From Clostridia bacterium (GTDB taxonomy: Bacteria; Bacillota_A; Clostridia; Christensenellales; Aristaeellaceae): 25,523 nt of DNA. Shown here one piece after another: positions 1 to 8,202 of this stretch. Within the stretch, counting starts at the first letter, position 1. Every line of letters starts with the position of its first letter. Both the position numbers and the translations under genes were made by a program. A model generated the notes under the pieces. The model was given only the letters and a program-made list of their open reading frames with translations. It was not told where the DNA came from and did no database searches. The DNA is taken from the NCBI GenBank assembly GCA_017464225.1, contig JAFUDW010000074.1, forward strand, positions 1 through 25,523, written 5' to 3'.

Positions 1-49
1 CAGTCTGAGGTAGGCACGCGCAGCGGGCCGAGGATTGCGAAGCAATCCC

Positions 50-108
50 GAAAAAGCACGATGACGGCTGATTGAGCTTGCTCATATCAGACGGCATCCT
101 GCTTTTTC
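50..108. terminator. Long hairpin with A-run and T-run flanks, probably a bidirectional terminator
   Basis: GAAAAAGCA (50-58) is the exact complement of TGCTTTTTC (100-108). Between them the arms 60-77 and 80-98 pair imperfectly, closing with TGAGC/GCTCA around a TT loop. The A-run on one side and T-run on the other give a U-tract after the stem on either strand. It lies about 200 bases past the stop of the minus-strand gene ending at 314. It could also end a plus-strand gene left of the window. Confidence 0.5.
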
Positions 109-206
109 TTTGCCTCAGACGGCCTCTTTACGCCAACCCAAAAGATTAACTGGCGGAAATTGTTTGAAGATGTAATTAAAGATTGTTCGCCAGGATGGGT
201 GTCCAG

Positions 207-260
207 AGGGCCCAAGCGGGCCCTTTGGCGCGGGTTTATAAGGGCCGCGGAGGCCCTTAT
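207..260. repeat. Tandem GC-rich stem-loops, REP-like element
   Basis: Two perfect stem-loops lie 13 bases apart. The first pairs AGGGCCC (207-213) with GGGCCCT (218-224) around AAGC. The second pairs ATAAGGGCC (238-246) with GGCCCTTAT (252-260). A related palindrome (GATAAGGGGC / GCCCCTTATC) lies at 11836-11858. Paired stem-loops of this look, in intergenic spots, recall the interspersed palindromic elements common in gut Firmicutes. That assignment is from memory, not from a search. Confidence 0.4.
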
Positions 261-313
261 CATCCCCGTCAAATTTCTGTTTATATGCTTTTAATTAGGG
301 ATCAGTATCAGAA

Positions 314-3300
314 TCACCTTCCCGCCAGCCAGGCGTTATCAATGGGAATGAAGGTGAAGCCGAAGGAATTGGCATAGGTCTCTGCCAGCGATCCCGGGAA
401 ACCGTAAACGTACTGCACGCCGCTGCCGTAGAAGGCGTCGTAGGCAATGGAGGTCACTCCAGCAGGCACGATGACAGCCTTGGCGGGAATGCCCGCGAAG
501 GCTTCGCTTTCAACGGTCTTCGCCGCGGCGGGAATCTTTATGAACTGGCTCACGATGGGCGTATCCCACTTGGCGTACACCTTGAAGCCCTGGCTCACCG
601 GCTCATTGAAATAATAGCGGTTCTCATACCACGGATCGCTGTACCAACCCGCAAAGGCGCTGCCTGCACGGAAGGGATCGGCGGGCTTTTGCGCGTATTG
701 GCCAATCTCCAATTTCTGCGCCGGCTCCTCCGCCCCGTCAAATGTGATCAGGTACAGCGTTTTGCTGTCGGTGAATTCCACGCCGCCCAGCGTTGCCGTG
801 GCGGTGTAGGTGATCATCCGGCCATCGGCGTTGATCTCATAATCGATCGCCGCCGCTACATCACTGCCATCCGGCAGGATAAAGCTTGCGCTCTCTATGC
901 CGTTCCACTGCCATTCGGGCAGGGCCGCATCGGCATTCTGATGCAGGATCAGTGTGCCGCTTGTCTCCGTCTGCAGTCCGGCGTTCAGGGTGTAGGTATA
1001 GATGATATTCTCGCCATCCTGCTCCCGTTCGCCCTCCATGTACGCTTTCAGCAGCACCGGCTGGCCGGACAGATCAAGCTGCCGCAGGTTCGGCGCGTTG
1101 CGCACGCTCAGCGAGCTGATGGGCGCGCTGCCCGTCCTCAGCGTATGCAACCCCGGGTTGTAGTTCAGGATCAGGGCGGTCAGATCGGGCAGCATGCTCA
1201 CATCAACGCTGGTCAGCGCGTTGTCCTCCAGCATGATCGATGTGATCTGCGGGTTCCCGCTCAGATCGATTTTCTCCAGACCCACGCTCGGCAGGGAAAT
1301 ATAGCTCAAATTGGGCAGGTATTCGATCCCCTGCAGATCGTAGAGGCCGGTGATGCTGCCAGTCATGCTGGTGGACAGGCTGGTGATCTGCTCGATCTCG
1401 CTGTCGGACAGCACGCCGTTCTGGTTCCTGTCGTAATACGTTCGCCCCAGGAACCGGCGGAAGCCGGCATCCGGGAAGCGCGCCTCGTCAATGGGAATGC
1501 CGGAGGTGACAAAGCCCTCCAGGGAAACCCCGCTGCTCATGTGCACATAGTAATATGTGCCGTCCACGGAAAGCTGATAGCGCGTAAAGGTATTGGGTTC
1601 GCTGCCCACCGTGGCCGTCCAGCCTTCCCTGACCGTCCGGCCCAGGTTGGGACAGCCGCTCAGATCCAAGCTGGTGATGCCGGTAAACTGGATCTCCAGG
1701 TCGGTGATCCCCGGCGCGCTGAGCACCAGCGTTATTAGATTGGGGTTATCGTACAGGTACACCGTTCCCGCCAGCTTGGCGCATTTGGCGGCGTTCACGC
1801 TGGTCAGCGCGTTGCCGCGGGCGTTCAGCGCGGTCAGCTGAGTGTTATTGTTCAGGTTGAGCGTCTTGATCTGGTTCAAGCTGCAGTTCAGGCTGGTCAG
1901 TTCGGTATTTTTGCTCATATCCAGGGCTGTCAGCGCGTTGTTCTGGCAATTGAGCGTTTGCAGCTTGACAAAGTTGCCGATGCCCGTCAGATCGCTGATA
2001 TTCCGTCCGTTAACGTCGATGCTGGTCACCGCGTCGCATTCCTCAGCGGAAAGGTAATTATCGCTGTTGGTGTCAAACCGCCTGACGTAACTGCGGAAAT
2101 TGGCATCCGGGAAGTAGGTGTTGTTGCCGTACTGGTTTTCGATCTCGATACCGTCGGGGATCCATTGCGCCTCAAAGGTGGCGTCCCCCGTGCAGGTCCA
2201 CTGCACATAGCTGCCGGTTGCCCACATAATGGCTTTCATCTCAGCGCTGTACCAGGCGTTGCATACATAGTTCGGCCTGTTGGGAAGGGTGTCCGGACGG
2301 GAAATGATATCGCCGTAGTGAAGGCCGGTGAGCACCAGGTTTTCCATGCCCGTGCCGCCGTTCACATCAAAGACGACGGTGTACTCCACGGGGACCCACT
2401 TCCGCCAAAGCTCGGTATTGGCAGTCAGCAGAGCGTCGGCGTCAAAGGGTACGGTGCAGGCTTCGTCCAGATACCAGCCGTCAAAGGCATAATCGGTATA
2501 GCTTTCGGGATGGGTGAGGGCGTAGCTCGTCCAGCCGTATTCGCTGGGCGCGGTATCATAAGGCACGGTATAGACCGAGGGGCTGCCCTCCCAGTCCCCC
2601 GGGCCGTTGCGGCGCAGGATCAGGGTATGGTTGACGGCCCAGCCTGCATAGAGGGTCTGAGTCAGGCCCTTCTCAGGAGTGCCGAAGCTGAACGCATTCA
2701 CGCATTCCGGCTCGGTGTACCAGCCCAGGAAGGTGATACCGCTGCCATAGGCCAAGGGGGTGATCGCGGTCAGCTCGTCGGTTTCGCGGTAGCTCTTGAT
2801 CACCTGAGCGCCGGGATCGATATCAAAGCGCTCTCCATAGAGCCTGTACCGGCTGATATTCCGCCCGTTCCAATCAAAGGTGAGGATGCTTCCATGGAAT
2901 TCCCACTTGGCATACAGGGTCACGCTGGCGGTAACGGGCTGAGTGAAATCAAAGGCGTTCATGCACTCCGGCTCGGTGTACCAGCCTGCGTTGTACCAGC
3001 TGTTGAAGCCCTCATCCATATAAGCGCTGCTTTCCCGGGCGGTATCGCCCTCATGGACGCGCTGGGAAGGCACCTCATACATGGATGGGCCTCCGCCGTT
3101 CAGGTCAAAGTCCACGGTATGCCCCCACCAGGCGTAGAGCGTGACATCCTCTGTGACAGGATCGGAGAAATAATACCGATGCCGATAATTGAAATCGGTA
3201 TCCGTGTACCAGCCGCCAAACAGCCAGCCCTCCGCCTCCAATTCCACCGGCTGCTTGACCTTATCCCCAGCCAGGATCAATTGCGTTTCCGGCGCAGTGC

Positions 3301-5329
3301 CGTGCCCCTGGGCGTCAAAGCTGACGATCATCAGCCGTTCCCAGCGGGCGCAGATGGTGGTATTCGATATAAATACGGTATCGGCCGTTACCTCTTCGCC
3401 GGTTTGAGGTATATACCATCCCCGGAAGAGGTGACCCGAGCGCGTGGGCGTCGGCAATTCAGCCAGCCTGCCGTCCAGTCCCGTCTGAGCGGTATCCGCC
3501 TCAAGCGTGCCGCCATCGGGATCAAAAGTAATCACCATAGGCTTGGCGGTCAGCGTAAAGGTTGCGCTCTCGCTGTTGCTCTCGCCATAATAGGCGCGGA
3601 GCATAAGCGTTTCACCGCCCAATGCCCCATCGATCCAATAGGTCATGCGGGCGCTCAAGCCATCGCTCAGCGTAAGGAGCGACTCCCAATCATAGGAATA
3701 GCCTACCTGCTTTCTCAGTAAGAACTCTATTTTATACGGCATATAGTTCGTTTCCCAGGTAACCGGATATGCCCTTTTTTCGGTGTCCATGACGCCCACC
3801 GTGGGCAGCTCGATAAAGATTTGCTCCTCAGGGCCGAGGGTAAACTGATGGGAGACGAATTGACTGTTGCCATAATACGCGCGGAGCATGATCACTTCGC
3901 CGCCCAGTGCCCCGTCCAGGCTGCGCGTCATCTGTTTGCTCAATCCGCTGTTCAGCGTCAGGACCGGTTCCCATTCATAGGTGTAGCCAATTGTCTTCTT
4001 TTTTAAGAACTCGATCCTGTACGGCGTATAATTCGTTTCCCAGGAAACGGGATATTTCATTTCTTCCGGATCCAGATCACCGGAGACCGGAAACTCCGTA
4101 AAGGCCCTTTCCTTTGGTCCCAACTCGAACACATTGGAGATATGCTTATCCTCACCATAATACGCGCGAACGGTGATCGCCTCGCCGCCATACGCGCCAT
4201 CTACCACGCAGGACATGGCGGCGCTCAGGTCGGTGGTCTGGGTATAGAACGGCTTCCATTGAGCGATCAGGCCGTTATATACCCTTTCGCAGAGTTCGAT
4301 CCGGTACGGCGTGAAGCTCGTCTCCCAGGAAACCGGATACTGCTGTTTCAGGCTATCCAGCGGGCCGGATTCAGGCATGCTGGAGAAAGATCTATCCGCG
4401 GGCTGCGGGGTGAAGGTAAAGGATTTATAATGGGTTTTGCCGTAATACGCGCGAATGGCGAGCTTCTCGCCGCCATACGCCCCGTCAATCCTGGCGGACA
4501 TAGCGGCGCTCAATCCATCGGTCAGCGTCTGAAAGGGCTTCCATTCGTTGAGCAAGCCATTATATACTTCTTCACAGAATTCGATTTGATAGGGGACAAA
4601 ATTCGTCTCCCAGGATACCGGATATTGCCGCTTTCCGGCGTCCATGCCGCCAACCGCCGGCTCCTGTGTAAAAGCCGCGTCCGCGGGCCCCAGGGTCAGC
4701 GTATAGGATTTATATTTTTCTTCCCCGTAGTATGCGCGTACGGCAAGCTTCTCACCGCCGTAAGCGCCGTCGACCCAGCAGGTCATGGCATTGCTTAGGC
4801 CGGTGGTTTGCGTCTGGAACGGCTTCCAATTATAGATGTATCCTATTAATTCTTCTTGGCAGATTTCAACCTTGTACGGCGTAAAATTCGTCTCCCAGGA
4901 GACCGGGTATTGCCGCTTTCCGGCGTCCATGCCGCCAACCGCCGGCTCCTGCGTAAAGGCCGCGTCCGCGGGCCCCAGGGTCAGCGTATAGGATTTATAT
5001 TCTTCTTCCCCGTAGTATGCGCGTACGGCAAGGCTCTTACCGCCGTAAGCGCCGTCGACCCAGCAGGTCATGGCTGCGCTCAGACCGGTGGTTTGCGTCT
5101 GGAACGGTTCCCAAATATAGGTGTAGCCTACCAATTTCTCTTGGCATATCTCAACCTTGTACGGCGTAAAATTCGTCTCCCAGGAGATCGGATATTGCCG
5201 CTTTCCTGCGTCCAGTGCGCCGGATGCGGGCAGCTGGGTAAATTCATAGTCCTCCGCCATCGCCGACCAGCACCAAACGAGCCCTATCAACAAGACCAGC
5301 AACAGCGTGATCCCTATTTTCCGTTTCAT
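314..5329 (-). CDS. Large secreted repeat protein with six 95-residue repeats, InlB-type repeats and leucine-rich blocks
   Basis: This 1671-residue protein is probably secreted and may bind host or polymer surfaces; its exact role is unknown. Residues 1-26 form a signal peptide (MKRK, hydrophobic core, then SAMAED). Six repeats of about 95 residues follow (30-599), each with YPVSWETN, a DGAxGG segment and RAYYG. Next come several InlB/Listeria-Bacteroides-type repeats (about 600-1075) with FxGWYxxxx and YAKW signatures. Then come two leucine-rich blocks, each opened by an EF-hand-like loop (DTNSDNYLSAEE at 1086, DRNQNGVLSDSE at 1300). A further InlB-type unit and a BspA-like tail (VPAGVTSIAYDAFYGSG) end the protein. 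There is no LPxTG anchor and no C-terminal membrane segment. The start at 5329 is chosen because AGGAGG lies 8 bases upstream and it opens the signal peptide; an in-frame start at 5407 would precede it by 26 residues that do not look like a signal peptide. Confidence 0.85.
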   Translation of the reverse strand: MKRKIGITLLLVLLIGLVWCWSAMAEDYEFTQLPASGALDAGKRQYPISWETNFTPYKVEICQEKLVGYTYIWEPFQTQTTGLSAAMTCWVDGAYGGKSLAVRAYYGEEEYKSYTLTLGPADAAFTQEPAVGGMDAGKRQYPVSWETNFTPYKVEICQEELIGYIYNWKPFQTQTTGLSNAMTCWVDGAYGGEKLAVRAYYGEEKYKSYTLTLGPADAAFTQEPAVGGMDAGKRQYPVSWETNFVPYQIEFCEEVYNGLLNEWKPFQTLTDGLSAAMSARIDGAYGGEKLAIRAYYGKTHYKSFTFTPQPADRSFSSMPESGPLDSLKQQYPVSWETSFTPYRIELCERVYNGLIAQWKPFYTQTTDLSAAMSCVVDGAYGGEAITVRAYYGEDKHISNVFELGPKERAFTEFPVSGDLDPEEMKYPVSWETNYTPYRIEFLKKKTIGYTYEWEPVLTLNSGLSKQMTRSLDGALGGEVIMLRAYYGNSQFVSHQFTLGPEEQIFIELPTVGVMDTEKRAYPVTWETNYMPYKIEFLLRKQVGYSYDWESLLTLSDGLSARMTYWIDGALGGETLMLRAYYGESNSESATFTLTAKPMVITFDPDGGTLEADTAQTGLDGRLAELPTPTRSGHLFRGWYIPQTGEEVTADTVFISNTTICARWERLMIVSFDAQGHGTAPETQLILAGDKVKQPVELEAEGWLFGGWYTDTDFNYRHRYYFSDPVTEDVTLYAWWGHTVDFDLNGGGPSMYEVPSQRVHEGDTARESSAYMDEGFNSWYNAGWYTEPECMNAFDFTQPVTASVTLYAKWEFHGSILTFDWNGRNISRYRLYGERFDIDPGAQVIKSYRETDELTAITPLAYGSGITFLGWYTEPECVNAFSFGTPEKGLTQTLYAGWAVNHTLILRRNGPGDWEGSPSVYTVPYDTAPSEYGWTSYALTHPESYTDYAFDGWYLDEACTVPFDADALLTANTELWRKWVPVEYTVVFDVNGGTGMENLVLTGLHYGDIISRPDTLPNRPNYVCNAWYSAEMKAIMWATGSYVQWTCTGDATFEAQWIPDGIEIENQYGNNTYFPDANFRSYVRRFDTNSDNYLSAEECDAVTSIDVNGRNISDLTGIGNFVKLQTLNCQNNALTALDMSKNTELTSLNCSLNQIKTLNLNNNTQLTALNARGNALTSVNAAKCAKLAGTVYLYDNPNLITLVLSAPGITDLEIQFTGITSLDLSGCPNLGRTVREGWTATVGSEPNTFTRYQLSVDGTYYYVHMSSGVSLEGFVTSGIPIDEARFPDAGFRRFLGRTYYDRNQNGVLSDSEIEQITSLSTSMTGSITGLYDLQGIEYLPNLSYISLPSVGLEKIDLSGNPQITSIMLEDNALTSVDVSMLPDLTALILNYNPGLHTLRTGSAPISSLSVRNAPNLRQLDLSGQPVLLKAYMEGEREQDGENIIYTYTLNAGLQTETSGTLILHQNADAALPEWQWNGIESASFILPDGSDVAAAIDYEINADGRMITYTATATLGGVEFTDSKTLYLITFDGAEEPAQKLEIGQYAQKPADPFRAGSAFAGWYSDPWYENRYYFNEPVSQGFKVYAKWDTPIVSQFIKIPAAAKTVESEAFAGIPAKAVIVPAGVTSIAYDAFYGSGVQYVYGFPGSLAETYANSFGFTFIPIDNAWLAGR
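3533..5242 (-). repeat. Six tandem 285-bp coding repeats
   Basis: Six in-frame units of 95 codons encode residues 30-599 of the secreted protein. Units 1-3 are very similar in both protein and DNA, sharing AGKRQYP, SWETNF and DGAYGG. Units 4-6 have drifted, with EEMKYP or EKRAYP and DGALGG. The gradient suggests recent duplication at the N-terminal end. Each unit looks like a small beta-rich domain; I do not recognise its family. Confidence 0.8.
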
Positions 5330-5378
5330 CGCTTTCAACCTCCTGTTCAGTCCGGCATAATGACACGTATACATGATA

Positions 5379-5387
5379 ATTTTACCA
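5379..5387 (-). promoter_or_regulatory. Possible extended -10 promoter of the secreted repeat protein gene
   Basis: On the minus strand the sequence reads TGGTAAAAT, an extended -10 match about 50 bases upstream of the start at 5329. No good -35 hexamer lies 17-18 bases further upstream, so this is only a candidate. Confidence 0.3.
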
Positions 5388-5475
5388 GTTTCTTCCGCGC
5401 CGCACATCCTACAAATGGACTATTTTTGGAAATTTGCAAGAAGTTTTTTGCCTCCCGGACTGCAGAGAGGCATGG

Positions 5476-5506
5476 AAAAGGCGGCCCTCCTTTCGGAAGG
5501 CCGCCT
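5476..5506 (-). terminator. Rho-independent terminator of the flavoprotein reductase gene
   Basis: AGGCGGCC (5479-5486) pairs with GGCCGCCT (5499-5506), with an inner TCC/GGA extension. On the minus strand the stem is followed by a short T-run (TTTTCC). It begins 23 bases past the stop codon at 5529. Confidence 0.75.
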
Positions 5507-5528
5507 CATATTCATTTGGGATCGGGGA

Positions 5529-8039
5529 TTATTTGTCGTCCTCAGCGATGGCCTGCGCCGCGGTGCGGCCGGACACGAAGATTTCCACGATGGCGTTGCC
5601 GCCCAGGCGGTTGCCGCCATGGATGCCGCCGGTGACCTCGCCGGCCGCGTACAGGCCGGGGATGATGGCGCCGTCAGCCGTCAGCACATGGCGCTGGGTA
5701 TCCACCACCAGACCGCCCATGGTATGGTGGGTGGAGGGAGCCATCAGGCGGATGGTCAGCAGGGTGCCCTCCAGATCATAGGTATCGGGCAGGTAGTTGC
5801 CGTTTTCATCCTTTTCCACGTTACCGATGCAGCGGGAGGCAATGGCCTTGCCCACATCGGGATACTCGCCCTGGCCCATCACAGCCATATCATAAGCCTT
5901 GATGGTTTCGATCACCACGGCGGGATCGGCCTGCACGCCCAGATCAGCGAACAGCTCAGGCAGCTGATCGATGGTACGGCGATAATAACGGCCGGCCATA
6001 TCGGGATTCTCGGAATCAGCGGCGGGCAGCTGGATGGGGCCGGGGATGGGCTCGGTGGCGTTGTAGAACTCCAGGAACACGCCGGGGGTACCGTTGACGG
6101 TCATGCCGTTGCGGAACTCGGCCAGGGACAGCACGTCGCGCTCGGAGCCCTCGTCCACAAACCGATGGCCGGTATTGGGATTGATCCAGGCAGCATAGTT
6201 GCCGCCGCCGAAGGCCAGGTTGCCGTTGTCCACCCAGGAGATGGGCATCAGCTGGGTGAAGCCCATGCCGGTGCTGGCAGCGCCCACAGCCTCGGCCATG
6301 GCGATGCCATCGCCCTGCAGGGAGGAGCGGTTGGTGGTCTTGGTGGAGCTGGTCAGGTACTCGGAAGACCAGTATACGTTACCCTCCAGCACCAGGGGGA
6401 TATTGGCGGCATAACCGCCGGTGGCCAGCACAACGCCCTTGTTGGCATAAACGGTCACGGGAGTACCGTCAAACTTTTCAGCCTTGACGCCGGTCACGCG
6501 GCCGGTTTCATCCACGATCAGCTCCTTGGCGTCGGTGCGCAGCATGATCTTGTTCTTTTCATTGGCGTTCAGCAAGGTGGTCATGGGGGCGGCGAAGTAA
6601 GCGCCCCAGCGGCCCATCTCGTTATTGCCGTCGCCGTCCAGGTCGATGGTGGAGCCAATGAACTCATTTTCACGATACCACAGCGCGCCGATCAGGGTGG
6701 GCTGGCTGTCCTCACGGAACGTAGCGCCCTGGGCTTCCAGCCACTCCTTGAGGCCCTGGCCGCCCTCTACGAACTGCTTGACCAGGTCCAGATCGCCATA
6801 GATCCACTGGCTCTTATCCGCGCTCTGGCGCAGGCCGCCGTAGTAGGTCTGGAAGATATGCAGGTTCAGGGTGGAGAACAAGGTCAGCTGGTTCTCAGCC
6901 ACGCCGGCATCCAGCTGGGGCTGCGCCCAATCCAGATAAGCCTGGATCTCCTTTTTCAGCTCCTGCAGCACAGGCAGGTATTCGGTGTGGACGCCATGCT
7001 TGCTCAGCTCCTTGGCGTCGCCGGCCACAAACTCGTTGGTCTTGTAGTATTCCTCGTCAAAGGGCTCCTCATTCCAGTCCAGGATCATCTTGAGCTCGTT
7101 GATGCATCCCTGCACGGATTTGACCTTATCATAGGTCTGGCCGTTGAAGGCATACACGCCGGTGGTGGCGTCGGGATCAGCGGCATCCCATACCAGATAG
7201 GGCATCACACTCTGGTACTGACCGCCGGAAACCAGGGTATTGCCGCCCACTTCGGCGTTCTTTTCAATGACCAGCACGGTGTAGCCCTTCTGGGCTGCCT
7301 CGGCAGCGGCGGCGATACCGGCGCCGCCGGCGCCAACGATGACCACGTCATAGGTATCCTCGATGGGCTCGCCCGCCACATGGATCACGGTATTGGCCTT
7401 GAAGGCGGCCAGATTGGTGCAGGCAGCCTGCTCGGCAGCGTCATTGACGGCGTTGCGCAAGGCGCGGCTGGAGAAGGTGGCGCCGGAAACGCCATCCACG
7501 CCCGAGCCGTTTGCCTCGATCATTTCGGGGATCATGATATCAAAGGCGATATCGCCCACGTGACCGGTCTCGGTGCTGGATACCACCTCGATGGCCTCCA
7601 GTTTATCATCGGAGAAGGTCACCTTGAAGGTGCTGGGTCCGTTGTAGCCGGTGGCTGTAGCTTCATACGATCCGGCGGTAAAGGCCAGCGGCGCGGCCTC
7701 TCCCTCACCGGCGGCCAGGGCGGCGTTGATGGCCTCCACGATGGCGGTGCTGGTGAAGGTGGCGGTGGAGTTCACGTCCACGCCCTCAGCGGTGCCCGCC
7801 TCCAGGATGGCGGCGATGACCTTATCCACGCTGTTCTCGCGCTGAATACCGGCCAGGGTGTAGGTTTCACCGGAATCATCCACGTCCAGGGCGATGATCT
7901 TGCCGTCCTCCACGGCGAAGGTCACCTTGACGTCGCTGCCAAAGCCCTTGGCGCTGCCGGTGTACTCAGCCCCGGCCAATACAGGCACGACGCTCAGGCA
8001 CATGACAGCCGCAAGAAGCAACGCAACAAACTTCTTCAT
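5529..8039 (-). CDS. Exported FAD-dependent reductase of the fumarate/urocanate reductase family with two FMN-binding domains
   Basis: This 836-residue flavoprotein belongs to the fumarate/urocanate reductase (flavocytochrome c) family. Members reduce a C=C bond of an organic acid used as electron acceptor outside the membrane; the substrate here is unknown. An N-terminal signal peptide ends near VLAGAEY. The first FMN-binding domain (about 25-108) carries D-V-N-S-T-A-T94. The second (about 118-205) carries D-G-V-S-G-A-T188. Both fit the Dxx(S/T)xAT site where ApbE attaches FMN covalently to threonine. The FAD domain starts with GAGGAG (236-241). Further on lie RFVDEGSERD and HHTMGG, matching the active-site Arg and His regions of the family, and it ends with GGNAIVEIFVSGR. 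No haem motif (CxxCH) is present. AGGAGG sits 7 bases before the start. No apbE gene or membrane partner is in the window. Confidence 0.9.
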   Translation of the reverse strand: MKKFVALLLAAVMCLSVVPVLAGAEYTGSAKGFGSDVKVTFAVEDGKIIALDVDDSGETYTLAGIQRENSVDKVIAAILEAGTAEGVDVNSTATFTSTAIVEAINAALAAGEGEAAPLAFTAGSYEATATGYNGPSTFKVTFSDDKLEAIEVVSSTETGHVGDIAFDIMIPEMIEANGSGVDGVSGATFSSRALRNAVNDAAEQAACTNLAAFKANTVIHVAGEPIEDTYDVVIVGAGGAGIAAAAEAAQKGYTVLVIEKNAEVGGNTLVSGGQYQSVMPYLVWDAADPDATTGVYAFNGQTYDKVKSVQGCINELKMILDWNEEPFDEEYYKTNEFVAGDAKELSKHGVHTEYLPVLQELKKEIQAYLDWAQPQLDAGVAENQLTLFSTLNLHIFQTYYGGLRQSADKSQWIYGDLDLVKQFVEGGQGLKEWLEAQGATFREDSQPTLIGALWYRENEFIGSTIDLDGDGNNEMGRWGAYFAAPMTTLLNANEKNKIMLRTDAKELIVDETGRVTGVKAEKFDGTPVTVYANKGVVLATGGYAANIPLVLEGNVYWSSEYLTSSTKTTNRSSLQGDGIAMAEAVGAASTGMGFTQLMPISWVDNGNLAFGGGNYAAWINPNTGHRFVDEGSERDVLSLAEFRNGMTVNGTPGVFLEFYNATEPIPGPIQLPAADSENPDMAGRYYRRTIDQLPELFADLGVQADPAVVIETIKAYDMAVMGQGEYPDVGKAIASRCIGNVEKDENGNYLPDTYDLEGTLLTIRLMAPSTHHTMGGLVVDTQRHVLTADGAIIPGLYAAGEVTGGIHGGNRLGGNAIVEIFVSGRTAAQAIAEDDK

Positions 8040-8090
8040 ACTCGTTCCTCCTATTCATTTGTCCCTAAGGGAATATAAATTACAATTAAT

Positions 8091-8119
8091 ATTTTAATAT
8101 AAATTAAAAGAGACGTCAA
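8091..8119 (-). promoter_or_regulatory. SigA-type promoter of the flavoprotein reductase gene
   Basis: On the minus strand: TTGACG (8114-8119), a 17-base spacer, TAAAAT (8091-8096). The predicted leader is about 45 bases and contains the AGGAGG site. The stretch is notably A+T rich compared with its surroundings. Confidence 0.75.
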
Positions 8120-8153
8120 GGGTGCAATATCAACAAGTCCATTCTCTGCAAAC

Positions 8154-8179
8154 AAAAAGCCGCGCTGCATGGCACGGCT
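8154..8179 (-). terminator. Rho-independent terminator of the four-helix membrane protein gene
   Basis: AGCCGCGC (8158-8165) pairs with GCACGGCT (8172-8179) with one mismatch, around TGCATG. On the minus strand the stem runs into TTTTTGTTTG. It begins 23 bases past the stop at 8203. Confidence 0.65.
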
Positions 8180-8202
8180 CTTTGCTGGTATGATTCTTTC
8201 GT

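Larger units (their letters stand above)
1..313. other. Gene-free stretch at window start
   Basis: No credible coding region is visible here. Short open frames lack ribosome binding sites and resemble nothing known. The stretch holds a long imperfect hairpin (50-108), an 8-base inverted pair outside it (GTCTGAGG at 3-10, CCTCAGAC at 113-120), a small hairpin at 32-48 (GGATTGC, loop GAA, GCAATCC) and two adjacent GC-rich stem-loops (207-260). It lies downstream of the minus-strand gene ending at 314. The hairpins may therefore include that gene's terminator and that of a plus-strand gene left of the window. Confidence 0.6.

Noticed and set aside
1958..3721. A 587-codon plus-strand open frame
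   Set aside because: It lies antisense to the repeat protein, has no start signals and resembles no known protein.
3533..5242. Regular tandem repeats as a CRISPR array
   Set aside because: The units are 285 bases, in frame and coding throughout, with no short repeat/spacer pattern.
5373..8078. A 901-codon open frame on the plus strand, rich in His and Gly
   Set aside because: It is antisense to the flavoprotein reductase, has no ribosome binding site or recognisable domain, and is explained by the high G+C third positions of the real gene.
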